From Leptolyngbyaceae cyanobacterium SM1_4_3 (GTDB lineage Bacteria > Cyanobacteriota > Cyanobacteriia > Elainellales > Elainellaceae): DNA of 64,000 nucleotides. Shown here piece by piece: positions 37,275 to 45,488 of the stretch. The notes beneath the pieces are model-generated. The model worked only from the letters and a program-made list of their open reading frames with translations. It did not search any database and was not told the DNA's origin. Positions within the stretch are counted from its first letter, which is position 1. Each line of letters starts with the position of its first letter. Both the position numbers and the translations under genes were made by a program. Location: contig JAAUTN010000001.1 of the NCBI GenBank assembly GCA_012031415.1, positions 1-64,000 on the forward strand. The letters run 5' to 3'.

Positions 37275-39215
37275 ATGAGTGAAGCGTTAGGTTCTGCCCT
37301 GTTGAAATCCGTCTCTCGACGAACACTACTCAAGCTTTTTGGAATCGGTACGATCGGAGGACTGGTTGGCTATTCCCGCCTCGCCAAACCCCAGCCCTCG
37401 GTTTTTCAGCAAGATAGACTTGATCTGCCTCGCCATCTCAGCCAGCCCAAAAGCGTTGCTGTGGTAGGTGGTGGCTTAGCGGGTTTAGCCTGTGCTTACG
37501 AACTCAGTCAGCGTGGATTTGCTGTCACGCTGCTAGAGCGATCGGCCCAACTGGGCGGCAAGGTCGCCAGTTGGGAAATTCAGGTAGGCGATGAAACCTT
37601 CATGATGGAGCATGGGTTTCACGGCTTTTTCCCGCAGTACTACAACTTAAACGGGCTGGTTGAGGAAATTGGCGCGGCAGATAATTTCAAGTCGCTGGAA
37701 TATTATTCGGTGGTTTATCGCGATCGCCAATATCGCCCAGAAGTCTTTCGCCCCAGCCATTCTGCTTTTCCCTGGAACATTGTTGATCTAGCAGTTTCTT
37801 CCTCCAACCGTCTGCGCTGGGGGCTGAACCTGACCAAATATGAACACTGGCAGGTATTTCGAGAAATTACCGGATTTAATGCTCAGAAGAGTTTTCAGCG
37901 GCTCGACCATCTTTCTGTCGCAGAATGGACAAAAAATGGCTTTCCTCAAGGGCTATATGACCTCTACTTTCTGCCCTTTGCCAAGTCCAGCCTGAATGCA
38001 CCCGATGTCATGAGTGCCGGAGAGCTGATGCAGTTCTTCCACTTCTATTTCTTTGGCAACCCAGAAGGGCTGGCATTTAACGGTACTCGGCAGGACATGG
38101 GCAGAAGCCTGGTGCAGCCGATCGCCCAGTCGATTCAGCAAAACGGCGGCACGATTCTCACCGATGTCACCGTCAGCGGTGTGCGCTGGGATCAGGGACA
38201 GGTCAAGGCACTCAGCTATCAGCGGGGCAATGGCAGCAGTCGCGTCCCGTTTTGGGTCAAGCGTAATCCGCTGCTCAGCACTGACCAGTTGGAATATTTT
38301 GGCGCGGGTGATGCGGTCTATGCGATCGCTGCTGACAGCAGTGAAGCCGTTTCCTTAAGCTGCACCCATCAGGGCTGTACCGTGCATGAGGAAGCCGATG
38401 GAGCTTTTCACTGTCCCTGTCATGGCGCGATGTATGACCAGCAGGGGCGAGTCCAGCGTGGCCCGGCACAGCGCGATTTGCCTCGCTTTCAGGTGCTTCA
38501 GCGACAGGAGGAGGAAGTGCAGTTGGTGGCGATCGCCGCTGAAGCTGCTCCCAGTGAAACCGTAGAGGCAGACTTTTATGTATTTGCGGCAGACGTACCC
38601 GGCGTTCAACACCTGTTCTCTCTAGCGGAAGGCGAAGCCCATCCCCAGGTGGCACAGCAGGTGAAACAGCTAGCGGTCGCTGACCCGTTTGCCGTTGCTC
38701 GCTTTTGGTTTGACCGCGACTTTTCCTGGCAACACAGCAACTTTGCCTCCCTATCGGGCTATAGCCTCACCGACAGCATCACCCTCTATCACCGCATTCA
38801 GGAAGACTACATCGACTGGGCAGAAAGAACTGGTGGTAGCGTGGTTGAGCTTCACGCTTACTGTTATAAGGAAGCGGAGTTTCCGACCCAGCAGGCTTTG
38901 CTGACCACCTTTGAGCGAGAACTCTACGAAATCGTACCGGAACTGCAACAGGCAACCGTGCTGCACCGGGAACTGGTAAATCAGAAAAACTTTGCCGGAT
39001 TTCCCCCCAACAGCTACGCCGATCGCCCTGAAACCAGTACTGCTGCCGCCAACCTGCTGTTTGCGGGAGACTGGGTAAAGATGCCCTTTCCCTGTGGCTT
39101 GATGGAGCGGGCGATTAGCAGCGGCTTACTGGCGGCGAACGAGATCCTGCACCGAGAAGGGCTTCAGCGGCGATCGCTGCTTTCAGTCAATCCTCAAGGA
39201 ATGTTGCAGATATGA
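37275..39215 (+). CDS. FAD-dependent carotene desaturase/methyltransferase-like protein with internal Rieske domain (CrtU/CruE-like)
   Basis: 646 residues. A twin-arginine-like segment (SRRTLLKLFGIGTIGG) precedes a carotenoid-desaturase-type FAD domain (VAVVGGGLAGLACAYEL at about 63-80, ERSAQLGGKVASW, MEHGFHGFFPQYYNL). In the middle, at about 355-390, a complete Rieske motif is inserted (CTHQGC...CPCHG), including the extra disulfide cysteines. The C-terminus (NLLFAGDWVKMPFPCGLMER) closes the FAD fold. From the desaturase fold and its coupled neighbour I infer the CrtU/CruE group that makes aromatic end-rings from beta-carotene. A generic carotenoid oxidoreductase is the alternative. Confidence 0.7.
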   Translation: MSEALGSALLKSVSRRTLLKLFGIGTIGGLVGYSRLAKPQPSVFQQDRLDLPRHLSQPKSVAVVGGGLAGLACAYELSQRGFAVTLLERSAQLGGKVASWEIQVGDETFMMEHGFHGFFPQYYNLNGLVEEIGAADNFKSLEYYSVVYRDRQYRPEVFRPSHSAFPWNIVDLAVSSSNRLRWGLNLTKYEHWQVFREITGFNAQKSFQRLDHLSVAEWTKNGFPQGLYDLYFLPFAKSSLNAPDVMSAGELMQFFHFYFFGNPEGLAFNGTRQDMGRSLVQPIAQSIQQNGGTILTDVTVSGVRWDQGQVKALSYQRGNGSSRVPFWVKRNPLLSTDQLEYFGAGDAVYAIAADSSEAVSLSCTHQGCTVHEEADGAFHCPCHGAMYDQQGRVQRGPAQRDLPRFQVLQRQEEEVQLVAIAAEAAPSETVEADFYVFAADVPGVQHLFSLAEGEAHPQVAQQVKQLAVADPFAVARFWFDRDFSWQHSNFASLSGYSLTDSITLYHRIQEDYIDWAERTGGSVVELHAYCYKEAEFPTQQALLTTFERELYEIVPELQQATVLHRELVNQKNFAGFPPNSYADRPETSTAAANLLFAGDWVKMPFPCGLMERAISSGLLAANEILHREGLQRRSLLSVNPQGMLQI

Positions 39216-40294
39216 TCCCGGACGTTTCTTCGACCTATCGAGATGTGCGGCGGCTGGGCATCAACCCTGATCACTGGTATGTGGTCGCCCGCAGCAGTGA
39301 AGTGCAGGCTCAGCCGCTCGGCGTAACCCTGTGGCACCAGGACATTGTGCTGTATCGCGATCGCACCGGACAGATTCACGCCCTGGAAGACCGCTGCCCC
39401 CACCGCCACGTCAAATTGAGCGAAGGCAAAGTCGTTGGCGGCTGGCTAGAATGCGCCTATCACGGCTGGCAGTTCAACGCAGCGGGGCAGTGCGCCGCCG
39501 TCCCTTATCTAGCAGAGAACCAGAAGCTGCCCACCTGCCAGATTCGCCGCTATCCTGTGCGAGAACTGGACGGTTTCACCTGGCTCTATCCCGGCACCAA
39601 AGGATTGCCGGAATCGGCGAACGGAGAAATGCAGCCCACCGTGCAGCCAATGGGCTTACCGGAATGGGATCACCTCAACTACATTGCCACCGTTTCGATC
39701 ATTGAGTGCAACGCGCACTTCTCCTTCCTGATCGAAAACCTGATGGATATGTATCACGGGCATCTGCACGACGACTATCAGGCGTGGACTGAGGCAAAGC
39801 TAGAAGGGGTGGAAGAGGGGGGCGATCGCGTCGATGCTCACTACCAGGCGCAGAGCTATTACAAAATCGACAAAATCTGGTCGGTTTCCCAACTGATCTT
39901 CCCGGCACTGCGGCGGCTTCACCCCGAACCGCTGGATGTCAGCTACGTTTACCCCCACTGGGCATCGGCGTTGGGCAACGATTTCAAAATCTACTGCCTG
40001 TTTTGCCCGATTCACGAAACTCGCACTAAAGCCTATCTCATCCACTTCACCTCGCTCAACGCCTTCCACCGACTGCACAAACTGCCCGAACGCTTCCGCC
40101 GCTTCGTCAAAAACAAAATGTTTGGGGCGGCTCAAAAGCTGCTAGACGGGCTGGTGCGTCAGGATGTGCTGATGATTGAGCAGGAGCAAGCCGCCTACCT
40201 CAACCACCCCGAACGGCGCAGCTACGAACTCAATCCCACCCTCGCCAGTGTGCAGCGTTTAATCAAACGTCAGGTAGAGCAAGGGAAAATGTAG
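39212..40294 (+). CDS. Rieske non-haem iron oxygenase (CruH-like)
   Basis: 360 residues. N-terminal Rieske [2Fe-2S] site: C62-P-H64 and C81-x2-H84 (RCPHRH, ECAYHGWQF). The mononuclear iron site follows at about 176-186 (ENLMDMYHGHLH, Asp and two His). These are oxygenases acting on hydrophobic rings. The ATG overlaps the previous gene's stop (ATGA), so the two are translationally coupled. In Synechococcus PCC 7002, CruE and CruH together turn beta-carotene into synechoxanthin, and this pair has the same two activities; I infer equivalence from layout, not from alignment. A hairpin follows 40 bases after the stop. Confidence 0.75.
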   Translation: MIPDVSSTYRDVRRLGINPDHWYVVARSSEVQAQPLGVTLWHQDIVLYRDRTGQIHALEDRCPHRHVKLSEGKVVGGWLECAYHGWQFNAAGQCAAVPYLAENQKLPTCQIRRYPVRELDGFTWLYPGTKGLPESANGEMQPTVQPMGLPEWDHLNYIATVSIIECNAHFSFLIENLMDMYHGHLHDDYQAWTEAKLEGVEEGGDRVDAHYQAQSYYKIDKIWSVSQLIFPALRRLHPEPLDVSYVYPHWASALGNDFKIYCLFCPIHETRTKAYLIHFTSLNAFHRLHKLPERFRRFVKNKMFGAAQKLLDGLVRQDVLMIEQEQAAYLNHPERRSYELNPTLASVQRLIKRQVEQGKM

Positions 40295-40333
40295 TTAAGA
40301 TCCATATCATTTCAATACTGGAGATGAGCGGAC

Positions 40334-40366
40334 AGATCTCCAACTTCTTAAAGAAGTTGGAGATCT
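40334..40366 (+). terminator. Dispersed hairpin, copy 3 (AGATCTCCAACTTCT stem)
   Basis: Perfect 15-base-pair stem with loop TAA after the oxygenase gene. Compared with copy 2 a G-C pair is replaced by A-T on both arms. Confidence 0.75.
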
Positions 40367-40482
40367 TAAGCCTCTTGTTCCACCGTTAGATCGCAGATTG
40401 TAGACCCAGAGTTACTATGGCAGTCGAAGGGATAGTCAAGACAAAGCTGGCTGACCAACGCTTCTTCTAGCAAAGCTTTCAA

Positions 40483-40508
40483 CCTCATCCCTCATCCCTC
40501 ATCCCTCC
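40483..40508. repeat. Heptamer repeat array (CATCCCT)
   Basis: Three consecutive CATCCCT units just upstream of a truncated Uma2-like ORF. Confidence 0.8.
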
Positions 40509-40516
40509 GCTAAATC

Positions 40517-40627
40517 ATGTCCATCAAAATCGAACCCTCTCGACGGCGCGAACTGGAATATTACGGAGTCACCATTCCACCGACTCAAGACGAACTTTCC
40601 TGCGACGATGGCATCCCGATGGAGTAG
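40517..40627 (+). pseudogene. N-terminal remnant of a Uma2-family endonuclease-like gene
   Basis: A 36-residue frame ending TQDELSCDDGIPME then stop. The segment PPTQDELPCDDGIPME is, to my knowledge, typical of the first 40 residues of many cyanobacterial Uma2 (DUF820) proteins, which normally continue for about 150 more residues. No continuation is visible; coiled-coil mini-genes follow. Evidence is this one short motif. Confidence 0.45.
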
Positions 40628-40706
40628 GCTCAGGTTGGGGCGATCGCCCCTCAAACCAACCTCCTATCCACTAAATTGCAAAGAAGACAAACCTGTAAAA
40701 GCTACT

Positions 40707-41051
40707 ATGACGACTGGACCTACTCGCATTGACCAACTAGAAGCCTTAGCGCAAACCATCTTACTGGCGATCGATCATCTCAGACAGCGTCAGGAGTCCT
40801 CTCACCAAATCTTTCAACAGGAATTGCAGACTAGCCGAGCCGAGTTTGACCAGAGACTCAACGCGAATGCTGAGCAGATTAATGCCCTTACTGAGCGAAT
40901 TAATGCCAACGCTGAGCAGATTGCGGCTACCACCGAACGGAGCAATGTGAACGCCGAGCAGATTGCAGCAAACACGGCTGGTTTAGTGGAACTCAGAAGC
41001 ATCCTGGCAGACTATTTGCGAAGCCGCATCGATACTGAAAGACGCAGCTAG
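40707..41051 (+). CDS. Small coiled-coil protein, tandem copy 1
   Basis: 114 residues. [20 protein letters not shown] is followed by a long coiled coil with repeated NAEQI units at seven-residue spacing (four clear units with Asn and Glu at fixed positions), then a conserved end ([19 protein letters not shown]). The whole gene, including 30 bases upstream, is repeated at 41113 with changes in repeat number. The real start is the ATG at 40707, as the upstream part is not shared by the second copy. I do not know a function. Confidence 0.75.
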   Translation: MTTGPTRIDQLEALAQTILLAIDHLRQRQESSHQIFQQELQTSRAEFDQRLNANAEQINALTERINANAEQIAATTERSNVNAEQIAANTAGLVELRSILADYLRSRIDTERRS

Positions 41052-41112
41052 GAGCGATCGCCCTCCCACGCTCAAGTAAGCTGCTAAAGAAGACAAAACT
41101 GTAAAAGCTATC

Positions 41113-41394
41113 ATGACGACTGGATCTACCCGGATTGATCAATTAGAAGCTCTAGCGCAAACCATCCTGCTGGCGATCGATGAGCTTAGGCAGCGCCAGG
41201 AAGCTTCTCATCAAACCTTTCAACAGGAACTACAAGCGAGCCGTGCCGAGTTTGACCAGCGAATTAGCGCAAATGCTGAGCAGATTGCGGCAAATGCCGA
41301 GCAGATTGCGGCAAACACGGCTGGCTTAGTCGAACTCAGAAGTATTCTGGCAGACTATTTGCGAAGCCGCACTGATGCTGAAAGACGAAGCTAG
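41113..41394 (+). CDS. Small coiled-coil protein, tandem copy 2
   Basis: 93 residues, nearly the same protein as 40707-41051 but with fewer heptads (two NAEQIAA units in direct succession). The upstream sequence AAGAAGACAAAACTGTAAAAGCTA is also shared, so the duplication includes the leader. The copies differ at scattered third positions, so the duplication is not recent. Function unknown. Confidence 0.75.
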   Translation: MTTGSTRIDQLEALAQTILLAIDELRQRQEASHQTFQQELQASRAEFDQRISANAEQIAANAEQIAANTAGLVELRSILADYLRSRTDAERRS

Positions 41395-41513
41395 GGAACG
41401 AAATTGGCGAAGCGCGATCGCCTGAGTCCTGGAAGTTTTACAACCTGTCTTTTGACGGAAGACGGGAGGTTGGTGAGGATAGTAAGTGTCCGATCCAGTT
41501 AGAGGAGTCTGCG

Positions 41514-41855
41514 TTGAAAAAGCTATTGTTGGCGATCGGGTTGGCGATCGCTCTCACCCTCTTTTCCTCAGTGTTTCCGCATTCCATCACATTAGCCGCG
41601 GATTTGGCGAATGGCGCTAAGGTCTTCAGCGCTAACTGCGCCGCCTGTCATGCAGGAGGTGGCAATGTCGTTAATCGAGCTAAAACCTTAAAGCAAGAGG
41701 CACTCGAACAATACGAAATGGCTTCCCTGGAGGCGATTCAGCAGCAAGTGACGAATGGCAAAAACGCAATGCCTGCATTTAAGGGGCGTTTGACCGATCC
41801 GCAAATTGAGGATGTAGCGGCTTATGTTCTGGATCAAGCTGAAAAGGGCTGGTAA
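41514..41855 (+). CDS. petJ: Cytochrome c6 (cytochrome c553)
   Basis: Soluble lumenal electron carrier from cytochrome b6f to photosystem I, replacing plastocyanin when copper is short. Signal peptide at residues 1-27 ([20 protein letters not shown]), haem motif CAACH ([13 protein letters not shown]), methionine ligand in [10 protein letters not shown] and the typical C-terminus [13 protein letters not shown]. Starts at TTG 41514 with AGAGGAG at good distance; no ATG fits. Its 3' end overlaps the frame of the next (TPR) gene. No petR/petP-type regulator lies nearby. Confidence 0.95.
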   Translation: MKKLLLAIGLAIALTLFSSVFPHSITLAADLANGAKVFSANCAACHAGGGNVVNRAKTLKQEALEQYEMASLEAIQQQVTNGKNAMPAFKGRLTDPQIEDVAAYVLDQAEKGW

Positions 41856-42764
41856 GTTCGTTTGCCTGCGCTACTTGAGCCAAATTGCAGGAATTACGGC
41901 TGGATTACTTGTAATGCTAACCCCCTTCCCGGTGCTAGCAAGCCCGATCGCCAGTCGTTCAGCTCAGCCGCATTCCTTTGAAATGGGAGTGAAAGCACTG
42001 GAGCAGGCAGATTACGGAGAGGCGATCGCCCAATTCACCCAAACGCTTCAAACAGACGCTCAATCCACAGCCGCGTTGAGCAATCGCTGTCTGGCTTACC
42101 TCCAGCAAGGCGACTATGAAAAGGCTGTGCAGGACTGCACTCAAGCATTGCGCCTGGATGCTAACAATCCAGAAGCCTATCTAAATCGAGGGCTAGCCCT
42201 CGATCGCATGGGTCAGTTTGAACAGGCGATCGCGGACTACAACCAGCTTTTGCAACGTCTCCGGACGATTTTCGGGCTTACTACAACCGAGGATTGGCTC
42301 AGTTTGAGCAGGGCGCTTACCTGGACGCAATTGCCGACTACGAACAATCCTTGCAACAGCCTGGTTTAGATCAAATCGCTTTGGCAGAAATCTATCGCGA
42401 TCGCGGTCTAGCCAAACTGATGCTGACCGATCAGGTGGGGGCGATCGCTGATTTTTCTGAGTCCATTCAGTTTAACCCTGCGGATGCTGAAGCCTACTAC
42501 AACCGTGCCTGTGCCTACCATCGCCAAAGAGATCTGCGACTTGCAATCGATGATTTTACTCAGGTGCTAGCGCAGGTGCCCAACCATGCAGAGGCATACC
42601 GGAGTCGGGGGTTGATTCGCTATCAGTTGGGTGAAAAGCGGCAGGCGATCGCTGACCTTCAGCAGGCTGCCCAACATTTCTCTAATCAGGGAGCGGCGAT
42701 CGCTTATCAGCAAACGTTGAATCTAATTCACCAAATTGAGGCGGTGGCTTTTGCAATAGGGTAA
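41824..42764 (+). CDS. Secreted TPR-repeat protein, interrupted by a frameshift
   Basis: The first frame (41824-42369) gives a hydrophobic signal ([19 protein letters not shown]) and TPR units ([36 protein letters not shown]). The second (42294-42764) continues with more TPR units ([39 protein letters not shown]). Adding one base near 42257-42262 (T to TT) restores ...[25 protein letters not shown] proteins scaffold protein complexes; here a lumenal or periplasmic partner is likely. The start overlaps petJ by about 30 bases, and a later start is possible. Partner unknown. Confidence 0.8.
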
Positions 42765-42788
42765 CTTTTTAAACCACAGATTTTAGAT

Positions 42789-43325
42789 ATGAACTACAGA
42801 TTGCGACATTGGTTATTGCTAACTTCATCTGCTCTGCTCTCTCTGGCTATGGCAAACGGCAGCGCCAGCATAGGCAGCGATCTGATAGAAACAGTGAATT
42901 TGCAAGCCCATACCCCAGATGCTAATCATCCGCATAGTGAGACGCAACACGGGACACAGCATGACCCCTCCCATTCTCACGAAATGCTGGAAATTCCTGC
43001 TGGACAACCTGTTCCATCAGTGGATCTGATCGTGCATCAAGACTCAATGCAGGGATGGAACCTGGAAATACAGACCACTAACTTTAGATTTGCGCCCGAA
43101 AATCTAGAGCAGCCCAGTAGCCCAACCGAAGGGCACGCCCATCTTTATATCAATGGTGAAAAAATTACACGGCTTTATGGTAATTGGTACTATCTCGGCA
43201 GTCTTGAACCTGGCAGCCACGAAGTTACTGTTAGTTTAAGTACGAATGGGCATGAAGAACTTGCCCACAATGGTCAACCAATTGGAGATACTGAAGTAAT
43301 TGCGGTTTCCGCAGAGCGCTTTTGA
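42789..43325 (+). CDS. Histidine-rich secreted protein, possible metal binder
   Basis: 178 residues. Signal peptide (LRHWLLLTSSALLSLAMANG), then a His-rich stretch (HTPDANHPHSETQHGTQHDP, HSHEM) at about 41-66, then a compact domain: DSMQGWNLEIQTTNFRFAPE, GHAHLYINGEKITRLYGNWY, and GSHEVTVSLSTNGHEELAHN. The many histidines suggest copper, nickel or zinc binding, which is inference. I know no named family. It sits between a TPR protein and a metal-transport-like membrane protein downstream of petJ. Confidence 0.8.
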   Translation: MNYRLRHWLLLTSSALLSLAMANGSASIGSDLIETVNLQAHTPDANHPHSETQHGTQHDPSHSHEMLEIPAGQPVPSVDLIVHQDSMQGWNLEIQTTNFRFAPENLEQPSSPTEGHAHLYINGEKITRLYGNWYYLGSLEPGSHEVTVSLSTNGHEELAHNGQPIGDTEVIAVSAERF

Positions 43326-43354
43326 AGGGCGATCGCTATCTTCATTGAAACGAA

Positions 43355-44572
43355 ATGCTCGACTTACTACTTATTGCTACCCTGGGATTTTTAGGAAGCT
43401 TTGGCCACTGTGCGGGTATGTGTGGCCCCATCACAGTCGCCTTCTCCCTTGCACAGCAGCGAGAGAAACCGTCCTGGCAGCAGCAAATTTGGTTTCACGG
43501 ACTGCTCAACTTTGGCCGAATTCTCAGCTACGCCCTAGTTGGTGCAAGTATCGGTGCATTAAGTTCAGTGCTAATTGCAGGCGGACAGCTTGCCGGAGTC
43601 GATAGCGCCCTGCGGCAAGGCATGGCGATGCTAACAGGAATATTGCTGATCTGGTTTGGGCTATCGCAAATTAGCCCCGACTCCGTGCCCCATCTACCGC
43701 TCTTGCATCCACTCACCCAGAAAAACTGGCACAATCGCCTTAGCAGCGGCATGGTGAAGCTCTCACTTTCTTCTCACTGGTGGACTCCAGCACTGTTGGG
43801 AATGGTCTGGGGATTAATTCCCTGTGGTTTTCTCTACGCCGCTCAGATCAAGGCGGCGGAGACGGGTAGCCCCTGGATTGGCAGTGTCACGATGCTGTCG
43901 TTTGGTCTGGGAACATTGCCGCTGATGTTAGGGGTAGGCATGGTGGGGTCAATGGTGAGTGGCGATCGCCGCAGTCAGCTTTTTCGCATGGGCGGCTGGC
44001 TCACTCTCACCATCGGCATTCTCACCCTGCTGCGAACAGGCGACATGGTTGATTTGACGGGATACGCTTCTTTAATTTGCCTGAGTCTAGCGTTAATTGC
44101 CCGCCCCATTAGTCGCCTCTGGAAACAGCCTCTCCACTACCGTCGTGCCCTGGGCGTAGGAGCATTTATTCTGGCACTGGTACACATGAGTCATATGTTA
44201 ACGATGGGCTGGAATGTCCGGGCAATTCCTTTTTTGCTGCCCACTCATCAAATTGGCAGTTGGGCAGGACTAATATCACTCGTGTTACTCACACCGCTTG
44301 CATTCACCAGTTCTGATTGGATGGTGAAATGGCTGGGAAAACACTGGCGATCGCTGCATCTGCTCAGTATTCCGGCATTTATCTTAGCTGCTGCCCATGC
44401 AATTCTGCTGGGTTCTCACTATTTAGGTGGCTTTGAGCAAACACTCACTCATCAAGTCGCAACAGTGATACTAGGGGCGATCGCTCTCTTAGTGGTGATG
44501 GTGCGATCGCACCATTTCTGGTCTTTACTCGCATTAGAAAAGTTCTATGTTTTTCCTCACAAAAATCACTAA
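43355..44572 (+). CDS. DsbD_2/UreH-like membrane protein fused to a ferric-reductase-like domain
   Basis: 405 residues, about ten helices. The first 225 residues are a TauE/SafE-annotated (DsbD_2) domain with GHCAGMCGPI at the first helix and WGLIPCGFLYAAQ. These are associated with heavy-metal handling or thiol transfer across membranes. From about residue 260 a second set of helices carries spaced histidines (YRRALGVGAFILALVHMSHM, LPTHQIGSW, LHLLSIPAFILAAAHAILL) as in ferric-reductase-like b-type haem domains. The fusion suggests coupling of electron transfer to metal or thiol transport. The next gene overlaps it by 26 bases. Confidence 0.8.
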   Translation: MLDLLLIATLGFLGSFGHCAGMCGPITVAFSLAQQREKPSWQQQIWFHGLLNFGRILSYALVGASIGALSSVLIAGGQLAGVDSALRQGMAMLTGILLIWFGLSQISPDSVPHLPLLHPLTQKNWHNRLSSGMVKLSLSSHWWTPALLGMVWGLIPCGFLYAAQIKAAETGSPWIGSVTMLSFGLGTLPLMLGVGMVGSMVSGDRRSQLFRMGGWLTLTIGILTLLRTGDMVDLTGYASLICLSLALIARPISRLWKQPLHYRRALGVGAFILALVHMSHMLTMGWNVRAIPFLLPTHQIGSWAGLISLVLLTPLAFTSSDWMVKWLGKHWRSLHLLSIPAFILAAAHAILLGSHYLGGFEQTLTHQVATVILGAIALLVVMVRSHHFWSLLALEKFYVFPHKNH

Positions 44573-45215
44573 ATTTACGCCTGTTTTACTCACTACTTCA
44601 CTTCTTCTAGGGACAGAAGCCCCTGTCATCGCTCACAAAGTTGAAGTTTCAGGTGACATTGCCGGACTTTGGCATATTGAACCCAACCATAGCCCCAAAG
44701 CTGGAGAGCCTGCTCAAGTCTGGATTGCGCTAACTCAAGCAGGAGGGGCGATCGTACCTTTGGAGCAATGTGACTGCAAGCTAACAGTCTATTCCGCTCC
44801 CTATACTGGAGGGGAAATCCCGGTGCTAGAGCCAACCCTTGAAGCGATCTCTGCTGAACAATATCAGGGCATTCCCGGCGCTGAAGTGGTCTTTCCAGAG
44901 GCAGGTGAATATCAGCTACGGCTCAATGGTGCGCCCCAAGCCGGAGCAGACTTTCAGCCCTTTGAATTAAGCTACACGGCGATCGTGGGTAGGGGAACTG
45001 CACCAGTAGCTAATCCTGCGGCTCAATCAAACAACTCTCCAATAGAGGAGACTCAAACTACAGTCAGCCAGTCTAGCGAAGACACCGACAATGAGAGTCA
45101 GACGATTCCTGCAAATCAAACTAACCCATCCAGACTGCCCCTAATTATTTTGGTAGTAGCTCTGATATTCGGAGGACTTGGGCTAATGGTGCGGCAGTCC
45201 AAGATGTTTCGGTGA
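44547..45215 (+). CDS. Hypothetical membrane-anchored periplasmic protein
   Basis: 222 residues. Signal peptide at 1-28 (FTPVLLTTSLLLGTEAPVIA), a beta-rich domain (KVEVSGDIAGLWHIEPNHSP, EPAQVWIALTQAGG, EQCDCKLTVYS with a close cysteine pair, EVVFPEAGEYQLRLNG), a Ser/Asn/Glu-rich linker and a C-terminal transmembrane helix (LPLIILVVALIFGGLGLMV). The fold pattern recalls YtkA/FixH-like copper-associated domains, but I cannot assign it. Overlap with the upstream gene indicates one operon. Confidence 0.75.
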   Translation: MFFLTKITKFTPVLLTTSLLLGTEAPVIAHKVEVSGDIAGLWHIEPNHSPKAGEPAQVWIALTQAGGAIVPLEQCDCKLTVYSAPYTGGEIPVLEPTLEAISAEQYQGIPGAEVVFPEAGEYQLRLNGAPQAGADFQPFELSYTAIVGRGTAPVANPAAQSNNSPIEETQTTVSQSSEDTDNESQTIPANQTNPSRLPLIILVVALIFGGLGLMVRQSKMFR

Positions 45216-45319
45216 CGAGGCGATCGCATTATGAAAGTCATTACCCCGTGAAGGCATTACAATGACACGATGTTTGATAACATCTGTAGATAGGATCTGT
45301 CCAAAGTTTTGTGTCAAGT

Positions 45320-45446
45320 CAGCCTTGAATTAAAATTCAGGCTCAAAGCTCAAACTCGTTAAAACGGGTTAAAGTCCCGTTTTACATATGTTGGTCAGTT
45401 AAAACGGACTTTAGCTCTTAGCTCGAACTTTAAATTAGGGCAAGAG
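45320..45446. repeat. Dispersed repeat, copy B
   Basis: Matches copy A (33461): GGCTCAAAGCTCAAACTCGTTAAAACGGGTTAAAG, and at the far end AAAACGGACTTTAGCTCTTAGCTCGAACTTTAAATTAGGGC. The two ends are imperfect inverted repeats of about 35 bases. It lies just past the end of the petJ operon. Confidence 0.75.
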
Positions 45447-45488
45447 TTTACGCTATTGCAAACTTATCCTAAAGTAGCTACTTAAGAT

